Below are positions 48,201 to 57,200 of a DNA stretch of 64,000 nucleotides, piece by piece. The notes under the pieces were generated by a model. The model ran no database searches, was not told the origin of the DNA, and worked only from the letters and a program-made list of their open reading frames with translations. Both the position numbers and the translations under genes were made by a program. This DNA comes from Antedon mediterranea (Eukaryota > Echinodermata > Crinoidea > Comatulida > Antedonidae): NCBI RefSeq assembly GCF_964355755.1, contig NC_092676.1, forward strand, positions 4,508,288-4,572,287, in the 5' to 3' direction. Position 1 is the stretch's first letter; every line of letters begins with the position of its first letter.

Positions 48201-51200
48201 TAGAAATGGTTAAACTGCTGCTTGAATGGAAGGCTAGTGTTTCTTGCAAAGATATTGAAAACAAAAATTGTCTGGATTTGGCAATTGAGAATTCTAGAAA
48301 GTAAGTGCATGATAGTTAGTAAACATGTACCATTGGAGGTTCCAGGAATATTAAATAGGCGTGCAAGGGTTAGGGGCTTGGGCTGGGAGATGATGAGGGT
48401 TGAGGGCCTAAAAATTGTAAAAAATTCAGTGCTGAACTTAACACAATCTCCTATCTTTTGCATTTTATAATTTGTAAAAACCAAAGGGTGGTTAGTCCGG
48501 CTGGGAACCCCCAGATCCACCTATGTGTTTTGTCTATGTGTCCGCTTATATGTCTGCTTATGTGTCCACCGATGTGTCATCCTATATGTTCGCCCATATG
48601 TCCACCTATGTGTCCGCCTATATGTCCACCCATATGTCTGCCTATGTGTCCGCTTATGTGTCCACCTATATGTCCGCCTATGTGTCCACCCATGTGTCCG
48701 CCTATGTGTCTGCCTATTCATTCATTCATTCATTCAATCTTTTATTTCGGAAACTCTGGTCCATAGAAAGTAAATTACATATAAATGAAATAAATAAAAT
48801 AAACAAAATTACTACTACTCATCTCAGGATGGTGTCCGCCTATGTGTCCACCTATGTGTCTACCTATGTGTCCGCCTATGTGTACTAGAAGGTAGTGTTC
48901 GAGATGGTGTTTTTTGGGGTAAAATTTGAAATGGTAGAATGAGAGTTTGTCACTGTCAAGTCCTATTCTACCGAGACTCTTACGGCTAGTAAAGATAAAA
49001 TCTTTTCTTCTCTACTCCTCAGGGATGTGGCTATGGCAATTGTCAACTCCGACAGTTGGCGGGATGCCTTGCGAACTGAGCACAAACACCCTGTTTATAA
49101 TTGGAGGACAACTCCGATGCGGAAGCTGATCAAAAGAATGCCAGAAGTTGCGGAGCTTGTTTTCAGCAAATGTTCAATTTCAAACGATAAACCACCGGAG
49201 CATCCCGACTACAGGATAGACTTTGATTATGAGTTTCTAGATGATATGTTTTTCCATTGGGATAAGGATGTTCCCGGTAAGTACAAAATACAAAAGGATA
49301 ATAAAAAGAAGAAAAAAACTTAAATAAAGGATTATAAAAGTTATTGGATCCAATGTAAAATTTTACCTGATTTAATGTAAGCTAATATATTTGTGATGAT
49401 GACTGCGCTCTGATTAAATTGCTGATTTTTCCGCATCCCAAAAAGTAGATGGTAATAAAAAACATATTTTGATTCTTATGTTAAACCGGCTTAACAGCAA
49501 AGATAATAATATTGATGAGGGCGCGCGATCCTGAGGACGATCAAAGCATATTGATCAAAACGTCGAGAAACTCAACAGTTCTTTTCAGAACTTATACTGC
49601 AAACTTGATATCAACAATATTGATTAATAACACTTTCTATTTCATGTTCCCTTTTTTTAATACCAATTGGTACCTTTACAATGGTTGAACCATTTCATAA
49701 AAAAAGATTACAACTTTCCATACTATCTTGTAAGAATATGCCTTTTATGCCGTGAAATTATAATATAAATATATATTTATATATATTTTTGTAACATTTT
49801 TGTTCTTATTTGTTCAATTTGCTATCTTATTCTCAGGACATATAAGTATGACTGCCTGTAATGTTATTATGAATGTTTTAGTAGTAAATTAAAGTATAAA
49901 TGCTTTTGTAAATTTATATATTTTCATGAAATGTGTATACGGTAGGCCTATATCCTTGTATAAAACTGACTAATTCAAAAGGTACTTCTAGTAGACATTA
50001 AAAAAAATGCCCTTTGAATATATGTACAGGTATATCATTAGTGATTGAATGTTAATTTGTAACTTGTAATATTACACTATGCTATACTAATATTAGTTTA
50101 TCATTTATTTTAATGAATGTGTTTGCATGGGGTCCATTCCAGCTCTATAGTCCAGTAATTGTCAAAATATCATTGTTAAATAATGCATGTAAAACAATGT
50201 TGTTTTGTATGAATGTTTTTATAGTAGATCTATTGTACGTATTCTATTGTGGAATAGGTGGATCCAGGATTTTGAAATAGGCGGGGCCTAAAATGGCAAA
50301 TTAGTGCCGGCTGGGCTCCCCTTGAATCTGCCTATTACCTCTTTGACACCGCCAAGCTTATAACAAACCCGTGTTGTGTCCGGATAAATTTCCATTTCAC
50401 ACCTGATTCATTAACCCGGAAATAACACGGGTTGCGTGTATTTACACTGCAAAATACCAACCCGTTTAAATGTTCTAGATCATTCGAAATATCGCCCCTT
50501 TCACGTACAAAGAGAGACCCTAGAAACGGTCTGCTCATACCTCCTACAATTTTGTTTTATGGCAATTCACACACAAATTGAGTCTACTCGTGAAGAGTAA
50601 TATCTTGAAATAAAAATGAATAATAAATAACCATAAGTTTTATTTATTAAATAAGCGAAGAAACGAAATCAATCTTATCTTAATTCTATGTAAATTAAAT
50701 ACTCTAGTGAGCGAGGATAGTAAACAAACGGGTAAAGATACGCTAAGCGTTTTACACCGCAAACACGGGTTCATCCCGGGTGCGTCCCGGGTTGACTTGA
50801 CGCATCACTTACCCGGGTGGTTCAGCGACCCGGGTAACTTTTTACGTCGTTTACACCGGCCTACATTTCCGCATTTTTGCCTTCCGGGTACGACTCGGGT
50901 TATATAATTCCGGATCAACTCCGCATTTTTACTGACGGTGTAAAAGGGTGTAAAAATGATTCAGTCAAACTCTCCCACCCTTAACAGACTCAATGGAAGT
51001 TTGTTATTTTTTCCAATGATTCCAAATTTGTTGCTGACATTTTCGTCCAGTACAAGGGTGTCCAGTTTGAGCTAGTCCAAGTGTGTCCAGCTTGAGCTAG
51101 CCCAAGTGTGTCCAGCTTGAGCTATCCCAAGTGTGTCCAGTTTTGGATGAGTCCACTGTATTGTTTTGTCTTTCCGAGTATGTACAATTTGGTGGTCAGT

Positions 51201-54200
51201 TAATAATGGATTATTTATTTATTACAATTTCATAGACACTGTATCATCTGATGGTGGCTCACAGGACGATGATGAACCATATAAGGAAAATGGACGTTTA
51301 CGTTGGAGCGCTGTCCCTTACACGTATGATGCAGAAATTCTAAGAAAGAACCATCCGCTTTTCTTGATGGTGAGTGAATTTGATACTTGTTTGCCCTCCT
51401 AACCCTCCCCAGGTGCAGATTTAGTGGGGATAAACAAGCTTTAGCCCCCCCCCCCCCTCCACTAAAATGTTTACAGCCATAATAATATAATAAATATAAA
51501 AATAATGACTATTTTTATTTTCCTGCAACGGATCCTTTTAATCATTTATGAAATATTTACTCATCCCCACCCCTAATCTATAAAGCTTGATCCGCCCCTG
51601 CTCCTCTAAAAGCATTCAAAGGTGCTGGTTTTTTTTGTTATTGTATAAACAGCTGCAAAACGTGTACGTTTACTTACTGCTATTAAAGCAGACATTTTTT
51701 TATATTATTACTTATAACATGCACATTTGGAAACCACCCCCCATTTTTTTTTTGTAAAACATCCCTCTAACAAAAATCAGAATCTTACTCAGATTTAAAC
51801 TTCACACAAAGTAAACATTGTAGTCGTAGCACAAATTAAACAGTTTAAATCATGTTTTTTTTTAAAGGTTGCATCAAAGAGAACCAAACTTCTTGGACAT
51901 CCACTCGTCTTGACGTTGCTAACGCACAAATGGGATTGCTACGGTCGCTACTTCTACTATTTGTCTCTTTTGATATACATTTTTTTTCTCTTTTTTTTAA
52001 CCGGTTATATTCTGACGACCCCACCACCATTTTACCATGAGAGCCCATCTTCTGCAAACTGCACGGATGGATCGTTTGATTGGTTTGGCAACGGGAAAGT
52101 GAGATGGGTGGACGACGCCAAAGAGTGGCAATCTGTGTTGTTTGGAGATATCGGCGATTGGATGATTTTGGGCCTTGCTGGAATTCATCTGTTTAAAGAG
52201 GTAAATATTTAAATTAACTTTTTATTTAGTGTCAATAAATGATTAAAATAAAGAAGATTAAATGAATTGAAAGAGTTGGCCAAATGGGACCTTTCTTAAG
52301 GGCGTGTGGTGCAGTGTGTTCGTTTACTGATCGTGAGATCAAGGTTCGAATCCAACTCTCGTCACATTGCTTGTATCCTTAGGCAAGATACTTTACTTAC
52401 CTTTGCCTCTCTCCACCCAGGTGTATAAATGGGAACCCGGTTAGATCAAGTCACAACTTTGCACTTATTACTAGCTGCATTATGGGAGTATGTTTCCATA
52501 GGCGTTTCATCCAAAAAATGACTGGGGTAATAATGTTCAGTGCTTAGAGGCTTCACAACATTAGGCGTTATATAAATCCAGGATATTATTATTATTAAGT
52601 CCTAATCTTCAAGTTAAATTCAAGGTAAATTGTATTCTTAATACAATAGAGCCCCCTCCTTTGCCATCATTCAGAGGACACTTCATTTCATGTGAACCTA
52701 ATGATAGGAAATTTGTTTTAACACTACAATTGTACTAATAACCCATTTACACTAAGGCCATAACGATCGACGATAAATAGATAAATATTCATTTTTGATA
52801 CCTGAAACAAAAGAAATTTAAAAAGTTTTCATTCTAGAACTATAGGATATCTATGCTGCCTTTGATGAAATTATATTTTCACACGTCAAATCAAATGACG
52901 TCATGATTGGTAAGAGCAATAATATCATGACAATACAATGATGTTTATGTTTTTATTGATCATGACGTCATTTTCTTGTTTTTTTTTTTAAATCATTTTT
53001 ATTAAAGACACCATAAATGATTATCCTATAGTTCTAGAACAAAAACTATTCTAATTTCTGTTGTTTTATGCAAGAAAAATGTATGTTTATCTATTTATCG
53101 TCGATCGTTACCGCTCTAGTGTAAATGGGCCTGAGGAGACACTTTGTTAGGCTCTATCTGACCATGGACCTGATACGTCTATGACACTTCAAATTAATTT
53201 TGCCTTTTGAAATTGTAATAGTTCTGCTCAGTGATATTTTCAATGTCTCTCTTTTAGTTGATACAACTTTGGAACCAGAAATTTCGATACCTTACCTTCA
53301 ACAATTTTCTGGAGTGGACAGTATACATATTGGCTGTGTTACTAGTCCTGCCTCTCAGAAACTGTTCGTATGAAAATAGTGTTAATGTCAAATATGTAAG
53401 TATAGCAATAATAATATATATAAATACCTTTTTGACGTTTATAATTCCGCCAATCAAAACAAGATAGCTCTAATTTATAGCTTAAAAAAGTTTAGTAGTA
53501 TGTGCCTGGATATGAAATTTGAGTGGGACTATATATTCGAATACATTAATGGAATTTAACAAAGAAATTTAACCTATAATAGTTGGTGGGACTATACTTG
53601 AGCATGCGATTATAGTCATATCATATAGGATACTCTAATAATAGTGGGTGGGACTATTCTTGAGCATGGGATTATACTCATATTATACAGTATACTCTAA
53701 TAATAGTGGGTGGGACTATACTTGAGCATGGCATTATACTCATACAGTATACTCTAATAATAGTGGGTGGGACTATACTTGAGCATGGCATTATACTCAT
53801 ACAGTATACTCTAATAATAGTGGGTGGGACTATATACTTGAGCATAGGATTATACTCATATTATACAGTATACTCTAATAATAGTGGGTGGGACTATACT
53901 TGAGCATGGCATTATACTCATATTATACAGTATACTCTAATAATAGTGGGTGGGACTATACTTGAGCATGGCATTATACTCATACAGTATACTCTATTTT
54001 TTTTCTTCAAAACATGATGCTAGTATTATGAATTTTTCCCCCAAAAAATAATAAAAATAATTTCTTTTGGCTTTCTATTTATAGATTTGTATACAATTTA
54101 TTTTATGTGTTTAATTTCAGGATTGGCAATGGCAGTGTGGGGCAATATCTATCCTGTTAGCCTGGATAAACCTGATTCTGTTTATTCAAAAACTCCCCAG

Positions 54201-57200
54201 GCTTGGCATCTATGTTTTGATGTTCACAGGTATGTCCTGTAGCCAGGGAGGGACGTAGGGTGTGGTGTGCGGGGGAATGATCGCCCAACCTCTCAGGAAT
54301 GATCGCACAACCTCTCAGGACTAATGTTCACAAATACAGTAACTATATGACAAATGATGAAAGCTTATTTGGTCTTTTGTAAAAAAAAAATAATCTGTAA
54401 TGTCTTTATTTTAATTGGACACTGATGAACAGTATATACATCCAATAGACTGGAAATATTCCCAAAACCACTATCTTCTCTGCCATATAAAATTTCATAT
54501 TGAAAATAGACATTTTAAGAAAAGATAAAGTGTGTCTAGTTTTGGTATTAAAAATTTATCTTTGAGTTGAGAATTGTTATTTGTGATATTGTGGTTACAT
54601 TTATATTACAATAAATATACTATTTGAATATTATTTTTTTTTCAGATGTACTGAAGACTTTCATGCAGTTCTCTGTTGTGTTTGGTCTGTTTATTGTTGC
54701 GTTCACACTTGGCTTTTATGCTCTACTAATGAATCAAGTAAGAATAGTGTCCCGAATTCATGATCATATATCAATATTTATGATGTCATCAAAATGAATC
54801 CTTTATATATTAATAGAAAGATAAATGTTGAAAAATTGAATACTGTATATGAAAATACCCGATGTTGGACAATTACAAGCAAATACTGCAGTAACAAGGG
54901 GTTGGTGAGGTTTCAACCTGAACACTTTTTCACAGAGGCCTTTGACAACCCAGTTGTTTGAACAGATATTGTTCCCTTTTCTTGCAACACTTCTTGTGGC
55001 TACATGACTGACAAGGAAAATACCCATTGTTTTATTGACAATATCCCCCTGCAATGCCCCCTCCCCCCTAATTTCCAAATTCCTGATGTGCCCCTGTGAC
55101 TAATTTGCCATATTCCTCAAATGTTCTAATCAAATTCTTGAGAATTCTTTACAACATTATGACCAGCTGGTTAAAAAATTGTCTCCACATTTTCAAATGT
55201 GAGGCAACCCCTAAAGCTCTGTCTACACTATCAAACTAGTTTGACAAAAAAATGTGTGATGTGCCCAAATATGGTAGTGCTATAGCCCAAATATGGTAGT
55301 AATATGACATCATCGTGTCCATATATGGGCACATCACATTTTTGTTGTCACATAAAGGAAAGTTTGATAGTGTAAACTAGTTCTTCCAATGTGCAAAATC
55401 AAATCCTTTATTATAACTTCCCAACTTAAACAGTTTTTTTAAACAGCATCCTGTAGTTCTTCCAATGTGCTCCACAAATTCTTATTCAGAGCTTCTAAAA
55501 TAGTTATTAATGCTTATTTCTTATTCACCAGGAACCATTTAACACGTTTTGGTATTCATTGGTGAAGACGTTCGTGATGATGATTGGTGAATTTGAGTTT
55601 GACACCACGTTTCACAGTCAAAATTACCTTAATACCAACGATGGTGTCCAGTCACAAGATGAGTTTTTCCTTACTACTGTGTACTACAAACAGACAACAT
55701 ACGTCGTCTTCACAATATTTGCAGTCATCATGTCAATTATCCTTATGAATTTGCTCGTAAGTCACAATAAATTTTAAAAAAATTTAAAACAAGTCATATG
55801 GTGTACTGTTAATGATGGGAAGAGTTTTAGGGTGGTGTGTTTTTTCATTTAATCGTAGCTGCTCTGTGTATTGCTAAATGTTTTGTCACATAGAAAATGA
55901 TATGGTCTGAAAGTCTCATTTTTAATGATCAGAAAGAATTTTGAATTGTTAGAAAGTTGGGTTTCTGGAAATTGTATTTCTTTCATTAAAGGTGTACTGT
56001 CCTCCTAAAAGTTTTTAACGTTAATCACTTCTGTAGAAAAAAAACCCGGAAAAAGTAATGTTTTCACTTATAAAATGTCAAAATAAATGGTTAAATTCTA
56101 CCAAAAACATATTGGCTGGCAGGCAATTTGACTATTTTTTGCTTTAAATTACAGTTTTTCAGGTTAGTTATTATTTTTTTAAATCCAATTTTTGGTCAAA
56201 TTGAATACCTATTATGTGACATTAAGATGGCATATTCAACAACAAAATTTTTTTCAGGGGGACAATATATCTTTAAAAAAAAATGATAAACAAGATTTCT
56301 AGAATTTAGAAGGTAATGCAATTTAAATTTCACTTTAGGTTGGTCTTGCTGTTGATGATATTAAAGAAGTTCAAAACCAAGCTAAACTTCAGAGGCTGGC
56401 TAAACAGGTGAGACTGAGTATACTCCCATGTGCGAATAAATCACACCCTCTAATTTAGGCTAAATTTGGATTAATGCTATCCACGTATAATGTTACCCCT
56501 GATTAGAAAATTTCCTATCTGGGTAACCTGGTGACTACAGTATTCATATAAAGTAGGCCTATATGTTTTAAGATGAAATAATTTATATATGATTGAGATG
56601 GGAAAACCACAGTTTTCAGTAACTACTGAATGGCATGTGATATGAAATTGACCAATGAAATAGCAAGGATACACTCAGATGCGTTATAAAAGTAAAGTCA
56701 ACCATCACCAAGTGTTCCATACATGTATTTGACTCAAACCATGATTTCACTTGCATATTAATTGCTTAACTTGCATGTAATTTGTTTTTATTTCCAAAGG
56801 TTGATCTCGCTTTGGAGATTGAGGAAGCGCTACCGCTGGTCTTCTGGCGTAGGTTCTGTGTAAAGACTCGTAACCTTCGTCCAAATCAGCACGGCAGAAC
56901 AATGATTAGTCGTCTGTTTTATGGTCTTCTTTCTTCCGAGACTTCCATGTTGCAGGAAGCAATTAGCTCAACTCTTGCATCAGAAAAGGTTAGTTTACTA
57001 AAGGTTAAAGGTTAGATTGCTAAAGGTTAAAGGCGAGTATACTGAAGGTTAACTAGAATAGTATACCAAAAATCAAATTGGTTTCCTAAAGATTGAAGAT
57101 TAGTATAAAGGTCAAATGTTGGTTTCCTAAAGGTTCAAGATTAGTATACCAAAGGTCAAAGGTTAGTTTACTAAAGGTTAAAGGGTAGTTTAATAAACAG

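Noticed and set aside
48523-48888. Long reading frames in three frames
   Set aside because: Translation of a 12-base repeat.
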